A stretch of 64,000 nucleotides of DNA, from NCBI GenBank assembly GCA_964230215.1, contig CAXRGQ010000007.1, forward strand, positions 310,001-374,000. Reading direction: 5' to 3'. The DNA comes from JAUILH01 sp964230215. Its GTDB lineage: Bacteria > Bacteroidota > Bacteroidia > Flavobacteriales_D > JAUILH01. Positions 7,827-16,402 of this stretch are shown piece by piece (positions within the stretch are counted from its first letter, which is position 1; each line of letters starts with the position of its first letter). The notes below the pieces were generated by a model. The model made no database searches, had not been told where the DNA came from, and was given only the letters and a program-made list of their open reading frames with translations. The position numbers were made by a program, and so were the translations under genes.

Positions 7827-7845
7827 TATTAAACGCTAGACTATT

Positions 7846-8682
7846 ATGAACTTAGGTGTAGGCATTGGTTATAGGCGCGATATCGCTGATATTATCACAA
7901 GTAGGTCAGCGATTAAACCAGATTTTATTGAGCTGGCACCTGAGAATTGGATGGGCATGGGCGGATATTGGGGAAAAAAGCTTAGAGCAGCAGCAGAGGT
8001 ATTCCCCCTTACCGCTCATGGTTTGTCCTTGTCCATTGGTGCGCCTGACGAACTGGATTTTGACTTCCTTAAAAGAATAAAAGCATTCATTAAGGAGCAT
8101 AACATCCAAATCTATTCGGAACACCTTAGCTACTGTCAATGCGATAATGCCCATTTATACGAACTGCTGCCAATTCCTTTTACGGAAGAAGCTGTAAAGC
8201 ATATCGCTAAAAAAATTAAACAAGTGCAGGACTATCTGGAAATGCCGCTAACACTCGAAAACGTATCTTATTATACAGCCGTTGGACCTGAAATGAAAGA
8301 ATCGGAGTTTATCTCTGCTATTGTGGAGGAAAGTAAGTGTCAGTTACTACTGGATGTCAATAACGTTTATGTTAATGCATTCAATCACAATTACAATCCT
8401 CACGAATTTATCTTGGACTTACCCCTGCACGCGGTCAAGTACATACATATGGCCGGACATACACAGGTTAGCGATGATACTATCATTGACACTCATGGCG
8501 AAAACATCATTGCGCCTGTGTTTGATTTGTTTGATTGGACCCTTGAGCATATCAATCCTTGCTCGGTTCTATTAGAAAGAGATTTTAACATCCCTGAAGC
8601 AGATCAACTTAATTACGAATTGAACACATTAAAAGAAATTGCAAATCACAAATGGACGGCACATGAAATCAAATACGCATAA
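7846..8682 (+). CDS. DUF692 multinuclear non-heme iron oxidase (MNIO), HvfB/BufB-like
   Basis: This 278-residue DUF692 protein has the TIM-barrel MNIO motifs with likely iron ligands in place: His58 (TAHGLSLSIG), Glu92/His93 (SEHLSYC), Glu138/Asn139 (ENVSYY), Asp170 and nearby Asn/His181 (DVNNVYVNAFNHN), His201 and His205 (HMAGH), Asp215/His217 (DTHGEN) and Glu244 (LLERD). Characterised relatives use two or three irons and O2 to convert peptide Cys into thiooxazole or oxazolone-thioamide groups. The substrate here is almost certainly the KCG-repeat peptide encoded just upstream. Its 3' end overlaps the DUF2063 partner gene by 20 bases. Confidence 0.93.
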   Translation: MNLGVGIGYRRDIADIITSRSAIKPDFIELAPENWMGMGGYWGKKLRAAAEVFPLTAHGLSLSIGAPDELDFDFLKRIKAFIKEHNIQIYSEHLSYCQCDNAHLYELLPIPFTEEAVKHIAKKIKQVQDYLEMPLTLENVSYYTAVGPEMKESEFISAIVEESKCQLLLDVNNVYVNAFNHNYNPHEFILDLPLHAVKYIHMAGHTQVSDDTIIDTHGENIIAPVFDLFDWTLEHINPCSVLLERDFNIPEADQLNYELNTLKEIANHKWTAHEIKYA

Positions 8683-9391
8683 ACTTCAAAGTGATTTCGT
8701 GCAAACCGTAAAAGGCGGTATATCTGACATGAAAGGTGTAGATCGTCCTGATCGCGTCCATCACTACCAAAGACTCATTAAAAACATCTTTAAGGACGTA
8801 CTTGAGTCAGCCTACCCCATTACGCACAAAATTCTTGGAGACGAAAAATACTCAGAACTAATCTCCGATTTTCTGCTTTGTTATTCATGCAAAGACCCCC
8901 AATACTGGCGCATGCCGTATGAGTTTAAAGTTTATTTGGAGCAAACTGAATTAGTTGATCATGGCAAACATCCATATTTATCGGAATTGTTAAACTTTGA
9001 ATGGTTAGAGATTGAAATTCATTCTCAGCAAGACGTAAATGTAAAATTGAGACAAGGTGAAATCATTCTGAATCCCTATGCTGAGTTATTGGAGCTCAAG
9101 TATCCCATTTTTAAACATTCTAGCCATGAACAGTTGAAGAAAGGTGGACCCTATTATCTTATCATTTATCGTGATTTAGAAAAACTAACAGTTCAGTTTT
9201 CTGAGTTGAACAGTATGAGTTTTCAATTATTGTATTCCCTAAAAGGTGTGCCACAAGATAAAGACGCCTACTGTGACCTTATTGTGGCAAATACTGATAC
9301 TAACTCCAAAGCAACAATTAAACATCAACTTGATAGCTTCATTCAATCTATGCTGGATAAAGACATTCTATTAGATTCTTCTATTGCTTGA
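8663..9391 (+). CDS. DUF2063 (HvfC/BufC-like) partner of MNIO
   Basis: The 242-residue protein begins with a DUF2063-type helical domain (about residues 5-100; LQSDFVQTVKGG, RVHHYQRLIKNIFKDVLESAYPITHKILGDE). The C-terminal part looks like the alpha/beta domain that follows DUF2063 in HvfC-type proteins. In characterised systems this subunit binds the precursor leader and presents it to the MNIO. The ATG at 8663 overlaps the MNIO gene by 20 bases; an in-frame TTG at 8639 is possible but less likely. The operon ends here: a DoxX-type gene, common as the fourth member elsewhere, is absent. Confidence 0.88.
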   Translation: MKSNTHKLQSDFVQTVKGGISDMKGVDRPDRVHHYQRLIKNIFKDVLESAYPITHKILGDEKYSELISDFLLCYSCKDPQYWRMPYEFKVYLEQTELVDHGKHPYLSELLNFEWLEIEIHSQQDVNVKLRQGEIILNPYAELLELKYPIFKHSSHEQLKKGGPYYLIIYRDLEKLTVQFSELNSMSFQLLYSLKGVPQDKDAYCDLIVANTDTNSKATIKHQLDSFIQSMLDKDILLDSSIA

Positions 9392-9399
9392 AATTGACT

Positions 9400-10074
9400 C
9401 TAAAGTCGTTTCAGAAAATTAATCGAGGAATGTACCGTATGGATAAGATTATCATCAATGTAGCAATATGCGGTTACAAAAACTTCAATTTCTGAGGACC
9501 AATCATTTCTGATTTCATCAGTCAAAATACTGTTAGAATTCACTACCACTTCATGCAATTCATTGTCTTTTAAATATTGAAACTTAAGCTTTTTAATTGT
9601 CAATTCAGGGAACTCTTGGAATGTAATTAAGTTGAAAGTTAGGCTGTCTCTGACCAATATACCAATTGAGTAATTTTTTATTCCATACGCATCTAAATAT
9701 ACCGCAGGGGAAGGAGGATAATACGCCTTAAATGTCTTTGTGTTTATTAATGTATCATAAGTAAAGCTCTCAATCACAATATTTTTTTGCCGTTTATCAA
9801 AACGAAATTTATATGTCTTTGTATATTCTGTGCTATCTAATAATACAAAATCATCACATCCATGACAAATACAATTCGTATTGTATTTAAAGTCTCCAAA
9901 ATCGACTCTTACTGTGTTCTCTACCCACTTGTATGCTTTCCCCCTATCCAACTCCATAAACCCAATATTAATTCTGTTACCATCCTTGTAGTGTTCTTGA
10001 TAAGGTTTGTCAAATTGCGCTAGAGAGACGCTAATTTTTACGAGTAACACACACAATAAAAGAGCCTTATACAT
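9400..10074 (-). CDS. Secreted hypothetical protein with CxCxxC motif
   Basis: I do not recognise a family. The 224-residue protein has a clear signal peptide (MYKALLLCVLLVKISVSLAQ). The rest is rich in beta-prone and aromatic residues, and a short cluster NCICHGCDD near residue 50 could bind metal or form disulfides. The start is set at the ATG ending at 10074, which begins the signal peptide; an in-frame start further upstream would add an unlikely 21 residues. It is convergent with the MNIO operon (stops nine bases apart) and divergent from the thioredoxin-fold lipoprotein gene. Whether it shares a metal-related role with its neighbours is unknown. Confidence 0.6.
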   Translation of the reverse strand: MYKALLLCVLLVKISVSLAQFDKPYQEHYKDGNRINIGFMELDRGKAYKWVENTVRVDFGDFKYNTNCICHGCDDFVLLDSTEYTKTYKFRFDKRQKNIVIESFTYDTLINTKTFKAYYPPSPAVYLDAYGIKNYSIGILVRDSLTFNLITFQEFPELTIKKLKFQYLKDNELHEVVVNSNSILTDEIRNDWSSEIEVFVTAYCYIDDNLIHTVHSSINFLKRL

Positions 10075-10219
10075 GGGATGGGAATTTTTTAAATCTATTG
10101 CTAAATTCTTGTTCAAGAACACCAATTCTAAGTTCAAATATAGGTAATTGATTGGTCTGTTTCCACAATATAAAATCCAAGATTTGATTAGGTTCGTAGG
10201 TATTCATAAACAAACCATT

Positions 10220-12055
10220 ATGACTATGAAACTATTCACCATACTCTTTATCGCCTTATTAACTGTTGCTTGCGCCAATAGTGATCAAGCAAATACAAAA
10301 GAAACAACCGCATCTGAGCCGACAAACAAAGGCATAGCTTGGAAAAAATGGGAACAGTCGAGTTTTGACCTTGCTAAAAAGCTAGATAAAATGATCTTTA
10401 TTGATGTAGGAACCGAATGGTGCACAGCATGTAATTGGATGGAGGAAGGCACCTACACCAATGAAGAAGTACAAAATTTACTAAGCGAAAACTTCATAAC
10501 GATTAAAGTAGATGCAGAAGCTCAACCTAACGTTGGGAATCGCTACCTAGATTGGGGGTGGCCAGCACTTATATTTATGACGCCTGATGGAAAACAAATT
10601 CATGCGATACAAGGAAATAAGCGACCACACAATTTCATCCCAATTCTAAACGACCTCATTGATAAGTTTAATGATGGATATGAGTTTGAAGATCAATACG
10701 AGCCAGATGTTAAGATAAGTAAGGTCAATTCTGATATACTATATTTAAATAGTATTGCCGAAAACGCCATCAACCAATACTATGACAACACAAATTTTGG
10801 CTGGGGCTTTGGTTTAAAAATGTCCTTATACAACAACGTTGAAATGGCTTTTCAGAAATTCTACGAAACAAAGGACAGTGCTTGGTTCTATCAATCAATT
10901 AATACACTTAATCGTGTAAAGACAATTACAGACCCATTGTGGGGAGGTGTATATTTTGGCTCGTACAATAAAGATTGGTCAGAACCACTTCCAGAAAAAA
11001 GAACGGAATATCAAGCAGGCACTATTCGCAATTTTGTTGAAGCCTATCAACTCACTGGCAATATCAAATGGTTAAAAGAAGCCGAATTAATTGCCTCTTA
11101 TCTAGAACGTTTCATGCGCAGTAATCAAGGCCTATACTACAATGGACAAGAAGAATATCTTAAACCAAACCCGAACAATTTAGAGCCATTGGAATACTAT
11201 GCATTAAGCGAAGAAAAACGATTGGAAGAAGGCATTCCACCCATAGACAAAACGGTTTATTCAGATATGAACGCCAAAATCGCCAGAGCCTATGGCACAT
11301 TATATCAATCAACTGGTAATGACTTTTATAAAGATGCCGCCACCAAGATTGGAAAGCAGTTAATTAACTCGAAGAACATTGAGAAAGGGAGAGTACAACA
11401 AGCAATAGACAATCTAAACAACAGGGGAGTCCGCATGCGAGAGCTCGACAATCAAGACAAAACGTACCTAAGAACGCAAGTTCATACAGGTTTAGCCCTC
11501 CTGGATTTATACAATCTAACGGGTGAACATGTGTATTTAGAAAAGTGTGATGACATCATTCAGCATTCACTTGCCGCCCTTTGGAACGAAAATGAACACG
11601 CTTTTGCTGGAAGTGATGAAAACGTTGTTATTCTTAATGGGCAATCAAGTAGACAATACCCCTACCGCGATAATGGATTTGCTGCCCAGCTTATGCTTAG
11701 GTATGCCGAGTTAACTGGAGAAGCCAGTTACACCAAAAAAGCAGAGCAATTGCTAGTATATTTAGGTCAATCCGAGCGCATTAAAGAACATGGCAGGTTG
11801 GTTGCAGCCTATATCACAGCGCTTAGTGAACACATTGATCCGAAACCAATAGTAGTTGTTAAAGGAGGCTATTCTACTTATAAAGCCTTGTTTGACATTC
11901 TTGGGACAAATGCTTCAAAAGTCACGGTACTCAACGATACTGAAGACAAGTATCCAATTATTGATTATGAGGGCATATACATATGTGCTGGCGGCAGATG
12001 TAGTGCAGCTATTCCACTTGCTAATGTGCAAGCAGAACTGCTTCAATACTTATAG
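10220..12055 (+). CDS. Lipoprotein with thioredoxin-like and (alpha/alpha)6-barrel-like domains
   Basis: A lipoprotein signal peptide (MTMKLFTILFIALLTVAC) marks an envelope protein with Cys18 as the likely lipidated residue. A thioredoxin-fold domain (about residues 45-150) has a WCTAC active-site motif and a later WPALIFMTPDGK strand containing the expected Pro. From about residue 185 to 560 the sequence is helical and resembles the six-hairpin toroid of YyaL/SPATA20 and AGE-type proteins. A short CAGGRC motif lies near the C-terminus. The closest general layout is the DUF255/SPATA20 type, whose reaction is not established. It may assist thiol or metal handling in the periplasm, since copper-chaperone and SCO genes follow. 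Confidence 0.75.
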   Translation: MTMKLFTILFIALLTVACANSDQANTKETTASEPTNKGIAWKKWEQSSFDLAKKLDKMIFIDVGTEWCTACNWMEEGTYTNEEVQNLLSENFITIKVDAEAQPNVGNRYLDWGWPALIFMTPDGKQIHAIQGNKRPHNFIPILNDLIDKFNDGYEFEDQYEPDVKISKVNSDILYLNSIAENAINQYYDNTNFGWGFGLKMSLYNNVEMAFQKFYETKDSAWFYQSINTLNRVKTITDPLWGGVYFGSYNKDWSEPLPEKRTEYQAGTIRNFVEAYQLTGNIKWLKEAELIASYLERFMRSNQGLYYNGQEEYLKPNPNNLEPLEYYALSEEKRLEEGIPPIDKTVYSDMNAKIARAYGTLYQSTGNDFYKDAATKIGKQLINSKNIEKGRVQQAIDNLNNRGVRMRELDNQDKTYLRTQVHTGLALLDLYNLTGEHVYLEKCDDIIQHSLAALWNENEHAFAGSDENVVILNGQSSRQYPYRDNGFAAQLMLRYAELTGEASYTKKAEQLLVYLGQSERIKEHGRLVAAYITALSEHIDPKPIVVVKGGYSTYKALFDILGTNASKVTVLNDTEDKYPIIDYEGIYICAGGRCSAAIPLANVQAELLQYL

Positions 12056-12117
12056 AAATTCAATAATCCGTCTTAAATGATATAGTTTAAGGAATGATAT
12101 TTGTGTAAATTAGTAGT

Positions 12118-12453
12118 ATGAAACTACTAATATTTGTTTTGATAATTGCGTCTTCTACCGTTCATGCGCAATCCAAAAAAGAGAAACTAGAAATCTCAAC
12201 AAGTGCTGTATGTGGAATGTGTGAAGACACCATAGAAGAGCATTTTATGTTTGAAAAGGGCGTGAGATACGCTGACCTTAAGTTGAAAGAAAATGTGCTT
12301 TATATCGAGTACAATCCCAAAAAAACCAACCCAGCTACCTTACGAAAGGCGCTTACTAGCATTGGGTATGATGCAGATAAACTACCTGCAGATGAAGGGG
12401 CCTATAAGAATCTCGCATTGTGCTGTAAAAAAGGCTCGAAATGCGAGCATTAA
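12118..12453 (+). CDS. Periplasmic HMA-domain copper-chaperone-like protein
   Basis: This is a 111-residue protein with a signal peptide (residues 1-17, ending VHAQ) and one heavy-metal-associated domain carrying the canonical CxxC as VCGMCEDT (Cys32, Cys35). The C-terminal tail adds three more Cys and a His (LCCKKGSKCEH), a possible second soft-metal site. HMA domains bind Cu(I) or similar ions; a secreted version would act in the periplasm. It lies between the thioredoxin-fold lipoprotein and the OmpA/SCO genes on the same strand, and less than 3 kb from the MNIO/RiPP operon, which supports a metal-handling role. Confidence 0.85.
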   Translation: MKLLIFVLIIASSTVHAQSKKEKLEISTSAVCGMCEDTIEEHFMFEKGVRYADLKLKENVLYIEYNPKKTNPATLRKALTSIGYDADKLPADEGAYKNLALCCKKGSKCEH

Positions 12454-12542
12454 CCTTATTTTGTTTAAAAGTTACGGTCCCGTTTTGTTAATCAAAGCAC
12501 CTTAGGCACGTACTTTGCAAGTTGAGACAAAAAACTTTAAGC

Positions 12543-13556
12543 ATGCTTAAATCAAAACTTATTCTACCTATTGCAGCTGGATTATTAATTACCAGCGCAT
12601 GTATTCCTGCTAAAAAATATGATGAATTACAAGCCAAGTATGACGCTTGTGATGATGAGTTATCCAAATATAAAAACTCATCTGAGTCGATTGAAAAACA
12701 GCTTAAAGACTTAAAAGTTGAGCATGAGAAACTGCAGGATGAGCATACTCAGTTAGAGAGAGATAATAAAATTAAAGAAGAGTCCTACAACAACTTAACT
12801 ACGCGTTACGATAAGCTCAATGAGGTAAACATGACCTTATTAGACCAGGTGGAAAGACTACAAAAGTTGGCTGAAAACCAAAGTGCCTCATTATCTGTCG
12901 AATTGCAACAAAAACAATTGGAGCTTCAAAGAAAAGAAGATGAGCTAAAACGCATTGCTGATGATTTAAAGAAGTCTGAGTTAGAACTTAGAGAAGCACA
13001 ACTTGCATTAAAAGAGAAAGAAGCTTCTTTGGATCAAAAAATCAAGCGAATTGATGAGTTAGAGGAACTTCTTAAAGCTAAAGATGAAGCTGTAAATAGC
13101 CTTAAAGACAAAGTTTCTGAAGCACTTCTTGCATTCAAGAATAAAGGGCTTACTGTTGAAGAGCGCAATGGTAAAGTATACGTTAAGATGGAAGCGAAAT
13201 TGTTGTTTGCCTCTGGAAGTACTAAGGTTGGAGCAGAAGGAAAAGATGCTTTGATCAAATTAGCAACAGTTCTGGAAGACCAATCGGATATGGAAATTGT
13301 GGTTGAAGGACACACGGATACGGACAAACTGAATTCAAGCACATACCCACGTAATAACTGGGAGTTATCTGTTTTAAGATCTACTGCGGTGGTTGAGATA
13401 ATGCTAGGGAATTCCAAAATAGACCCTAAGCTTATCGCAGCAAGCGGAAGAAGCGAATTCCTGCCAGTTAGTGAGGATAAAGCTAAGAACAGACGTATTG
13501 AGATCATTCTTACACCTAACCTGGACGAATTATACAGACTTATCAATAACGAATAA
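12543..13556 (+). CDS. OmpA family lipoprotein with long coiled coil
   Basis: The 337-residue protein starts with a lipoprotein signal (LLITSAC, Cys at about residue 20). A Lys/Glu-rich coiled coil follows from about residue 25 to 185. The C-terminal OmpA-like peptidoglycan-binding domain (about 205-330) has LLFASGS, VEGHTDTD, NWELSVLRS and NRRIEI motifs. It should be anchored in the outer membrane by lipid and hold peptidoglycan across the periplasm. The ATG at 12543 starts the signal peptide, and a near-consensus TACTTTG lies about 20 bases upstream. Such proteins are common and general in Bacteroidota; a link to neighbouring metal genes is only positional. Confidence 0.9.
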   Translation: MLKSKLILPIAAGLLITSACIPAKKYDELQAKYDACDDELSKYKNSSESIEKQLKDLKVEHEKLQDEHTQLERDNKIKEESYNNLTTRYDKLNEVNMTLLDQVERLQKLAENQSASLSVELQQKQLELQRKEDELKRIADDLKKSELELREAQLALKEKEASLDQKIKRIDELEELLKAKDEAVNSLKDKVSEALLAFKNKGLTVEERNGKVYVKMEAKLLFASGSTKVGAEGKDALIKLATVLEDQSDMEIVVEGHTDTDKLNSSTYPRNNWELSVLRSTAVVEIMLGNSKIDPKLIAASGRSEFLPVSEDKAKNRRIEIILTPNLDELYRLINNE

Positions 13557-13580
13557 GTCATTATTGTGTAATTTTGTGGT

Positions 13581-14291
13581 GTGAAAAACGCTTGGATTTA
13601 CACCATTACAGCCGTTGCACTCGTTTTTATCGGAGGTGCGATTATAGCATTTAACATGATTGCCGATAATGAGGCAAAAAAGGTGGCACTGCAAGAAAAA
13701 ATTGCAAATGCGCCTAAGCATATCGCTCCGTCACAAATTCTTGATATGTCTCTGGTTGATCCCAGTAAACAGAACGTTTCATCCGAACACTTCATTGACA
13801 ATTTTAAACTTGTTGACCATAATGGTGACACAGTAAGCAATTCGATTACAGAGAATAAGATATACGTTACGGATTACTTTTTTGTAAAGTGTGGTGGAAT
13901 TTGCCCACGAATGACTGATCAGATGACACGTGTTCAAGATGCCTTAAAAGAAGACAAGGATTTTGTAATCTTATCTCACACTGTTTGGCCAGAAGTTGAT
14001 AGTGTATCTGTATTGAAAGAGTATGCTGAAGATCATGGTGCAATAGAAGGTAAATGGTATTTTCTTACAGGAGATAAAGATGAATTGTATCGCATGGCTC
14101 GAAAATCCTATTTTGTGTTAAAGCCCGCCGCAGTTAAAGGTAAAGGAGATGGTAATAGCGACTTTATTCATACAGATCAATTCGTGCTAATCGATCGTCA
14201 CAAAAGAATCAGAGGCTATTATAGAGGGACTGATCCTGAAGAGGTTGACAAACTCATTAATGACGCTAAGTATTTGTTGGCAAACGAATAA
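13581..14291 (+). CDS. SCO1/SenC family copper-dependent thiol protein
   Basis: The 236-residue protein has an N-terminal membrane anchor (about residues 5-27) and a thioredoxin-fold SCO domain. The copper site is intact: CxxxC as KCGGICP (Cys104 and Cys108) and the distal His197 in FIHTDQ. SCO proteins deliver copper to, or keep reduced thiols on, the CuA site of cytochrome c oxidase or related periplasmic cupro-enzymes. It starts with GTG at 13581, 24 bases after the OmpA gene. No cytochrome oxidase gene lies nearby in this window; the upstream HMA protein makes copper the likely theme. Confidence 0.9.
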   Translation: MKNAWIYTITAVALVFIGGAIIAFNMIADNEAKKVALQEKIANAPKHIAPSQILDMSLVDPSKQNVSSEHFIDNFKLVDHNGDTVSNSITENKIYVTDYFFVKCGGICPRMTDQMTRVQDALKEDKDFVILSHTVWPEVDSVSVLKEYAEDHGAIEGKWYFLTGDKDELYRMARKSYFVLKPAAVKGKGDGNSDFIHTDQFVLIDRHKRIRGYYRGTDPEEVDKLINDAKYLLANE

Positions 14292-14401
14292 TAGCTGATT
14301 CAAATCTAACACTCATTTGTTGATACATTTTAGACTTTACATGTTGTTAACTTCATGATGGAGTGTATTTTTGTTTCGTGCAGAAAACGTGGAAACATAT
14401 A

Positions 14402-14671
14402 ATGCAGGAGAAATCAGGCAAACTAAAATCCAACGCTGGATTGCCTGAGAGTATCAATGATGTTCGCGATAAGTACTTCAACAATGATCGATTGAATGAG
14501 GAGGAACGCACCGCCCTAGATCGATTTGATGCCTACAGAATTTGGTACTTAAACAGCGCACCAGGAGAATGGGAATTCCACAAGCGATATGAAGAGTTGC
14601 AGGCTAAAGCTAACCTTAGCCACTATCAAGAGTTTCTTGATAAACAATATGACGTACCAGACAATAAGTAG
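14402..14671 (+). CDS. Small hypothetical protein
   Basis: This is an 89-residue, charged, mostly helical soluble protein with no signal peptide or membrane segment. I do not recognise a family. The ATG at 14402 (MQEKSGK) is preferred over an in-frame upstream start at 14363, which would add a hydrophobic-aromatic stub. Codon use looks like that of its neighbours, and the frame is well defined with a clean stop. Confidence 0.6.
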   Translation: MQEKSGKLKSNAGLPESINDVRDKYFNNDRLNEEERTALDRFDAYRIWYLNSAPGEWEFHKRYEELQAKANLSHYQEFLDKQYDVPDNK

Positions 14672-14791
14672 TTACCTCACTGCGTTTGTATAGTATAGGA
14701 TGAAATCCACAGCTACCACGCCTACGCATTAATTATCAGCTCACTGTTACGTTTAACCCGCCGGTATATGCCGACACAAATTTTACGCGCT

Positions 14792-14887
14792 ATGAGTACA
14801 TTAATTGATAAGTATCGACAATTCGAAGATTGGTTTAACAAGAAGTTCGCTTGGTTTTTTACTAACGGAATGAAGCAGGCAGATTAA
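14792..14887 (+). CDS. Possible 31-residue small protein
   Basis: An ATG at 14792 opens a 31-codon frame ending in TAA at 14885-14887. The product (beginning MSTLIDKYRQFEDWFNKKF) is aromatic and amphipathic, with WFN and AWFF clusters, and reads like a real small protein rather than noise. Its last four bases overlap the tail of the convergent aldehyde dehydrogenase gene. I can name no family; conservation in relatives would decide. Confidence 0.4.
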   Translation: MSTLIDKYRQFEDWFNKKFAWFFTNGMKQAD

Positions 14888-16326
14888 AGCTGCACACAAA
14901 CATTCTTAGGTTCAGTAAAAAATCTTAAGGCTTCCCAACCTCCTTCTCGGCCAACACCCGAATTCTTAACTCCACCAAATGGGGTTCTTAAATCACGGAC
15001 TAACCAGCAGTTAATCCACACTATTCCCGATTCAATTTGGGAAGCTACTCTATGAGCTTTTGTTACATCTTGCGTCCAAATGGTTGAAGCTAATCCGTAT
15101 TCAACAGAATTTGCCATTTTTAGAACTTCTTCTTCGGTTTCAAAAGGCATGATGGTAACCACAGGTCCAAATATTTCCTCCATATTGGTTCTGCAGTTAT
15201 AGGCTAAACCTTCAATAATTGTAGGCTCAATATAATAGCCCTCAGCATAGTCTCCGTCCAAAATTTTGCGTTTTCCTCCGGCAAGTACAGTTCCTCCCTC
15301 CTCTTTAGCTAATTCGATATAGCTCAATACTTTCTCCATGTGTGCCTCAGACACGACTGCTCCCAAGTGTGCTTTCGGATCCGATGGATAACTCACTTTG
15401 GAATTCTTCGTTTTTTCTACAAACGCATCTCTGAACTTCTCATAGATGCCTTTTTGCACAAATATGCGTGATCCACACAGACAAATTTGACCTTGATTAG
15501 CAAAGGATGAGCGCATTGTAGTGCTCAAAGCCTTCTCAAAGTCACAATCATCGAAGATTATATTTGGATTTTTACCACCTAATTCGAGCGATAATTTCTT
15601 AAACATTGGAGCAGCAATCTTCGCGATATGAGCCCCAGTTGAGGTCCCTCCAGTAAACGAAATCGCTTTTATACCAGGATGCTCAACTATGGCACCCCCC
15701 ACTTCATTGCCAAATCCATGAAGAATGTTCAATACGCCCGCTGGCATACCTGCTTCAATGCATAGTTCAGAGAACATCCATGCCGTTACAGGGGTAACTT
15801 CTGATGGTTTTGCAATTACAGCATTTCCAGCAGCAAGCGCCGGCGCAATTTTCCAGGTGAAAAGATATAAGGGTAAATTCCAAGGTGAAATACACCCAAC
15901 GATTCCAATTGGTTTTCTTAGCGTGTAATTGATGGCTTGACCATCCATATCATGCGACTCGGCCGCAAAGTGTAAAATGGCTGTCGCGAAAAAACGAATG
16001 TTGGCAGCAGCTCTGGGAATATCCACATGAGACGCCAACTTTATTGGCTTTCCATTATCATCTGATTCAGCCTGTACTAGTTTTTCATGATTGGCTTCAA
16101 TTAAGTCCGCTAAACGGATCATGATTTTTGAGCGTTCTTCCTTTGTCATGTTCGACCAAACCTCAAATCCCTCGGTGGCTGCTTCATAGGCCTTATCTAC
16201 ATCTGCTTTCCCCGATCTTGGCACATTGCTGAATACCTTACCCGTAGATGGGTTAATATTATCAAATCTATCACCTGAGACGGCATCTACCATCTGTCCG
16301 TTAACGTAATTTTTAAGCTGAATCAT
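14884..16326 (-). CDS. Aldehyde dehydrogenase (ALDH8/aminomuconate-semialdehyde dehydrogenase-like)
   Basis: A full-length 480-residue NAD(P)-dependent aldehyde dehydrogenase. The catalytic Glu is in SLELGGKNP and the catalytic Cys in GQICLCGSRIFV. FTGGTSTG marks the cofactor-binding loop, and the EEIFGPV and GLASTIWT elements are present. The SSFANQGQICLC stretch is closest to the ALDH8/2-aminomuconic-semialdehyde dehydrogenase group, which acts in tryptophan (kynurenine) breakdown, but substrate assignment from motifs alone is tentative. No other kynurenine-pathway genes are adjacent. It is monocistronic by position, with an unrelated DUF2207 gene upstream on the same strand. Confidence 0.9.
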   Translation of the reverse strand: MIQLKNYVNGQMVDAVSGDRFDNINPSTGKVFSNVPRSGKADVDKAYEAATEGFEVWSNMTKEERSKIMIRLADLIEANHEKLVQAESDDNGKPIKLASHVDIPRAAANIRFFATAILHFAAESHDMDGQAINYTLRKPIGIVGCISPWNLPLYLFTWKIAPALAAGNAVIAKPSEVTPVTAWMFSELCIEAGMPAGVLNILHGFGNEVGGAIVEHPGIKAISFTGGTSTGAHIAKIAAPMFKKLSLELGGKNPNIIFDDCDFEKALSTTMRSSFANQGQICLCGSRIFVQKGIYEKFRDAFVEKTKNSKVSYPSDPKAHLGAVVSEAHMEKVLSYIELAKEEGGTVLAGGKRKILDGDYAEGYYIEPTIIEGLAYNCRTNMEEIFGPVVTIMPFETEEEVLKMANSVEYGLASTIWTQDVTKAHRVASQIESGIVWINCWLVRDLRTPFGGVKNSGVGREGGWEALRFFTEPKNVCVQL

Positions 16327-16402
16327 GCTTTAAAAATACAGACAATCTCCAAATAAACATATCGACACACAAAAGAAGTATTCATCGATTTCCGAATACC
16401 GG

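Noticed and set aside
7517..7839. Long open frames on both strands over the KCG repeat tract (for example 7603-7839 plus and 7517-7708 minus)
   Set aside because: They arise because a 27/45-base repeat without stops in one frame tends to lack them in others. Only the frame starting at 7389 has a signal peptide and KCG motifs matched by an adjacent MNIO gene.
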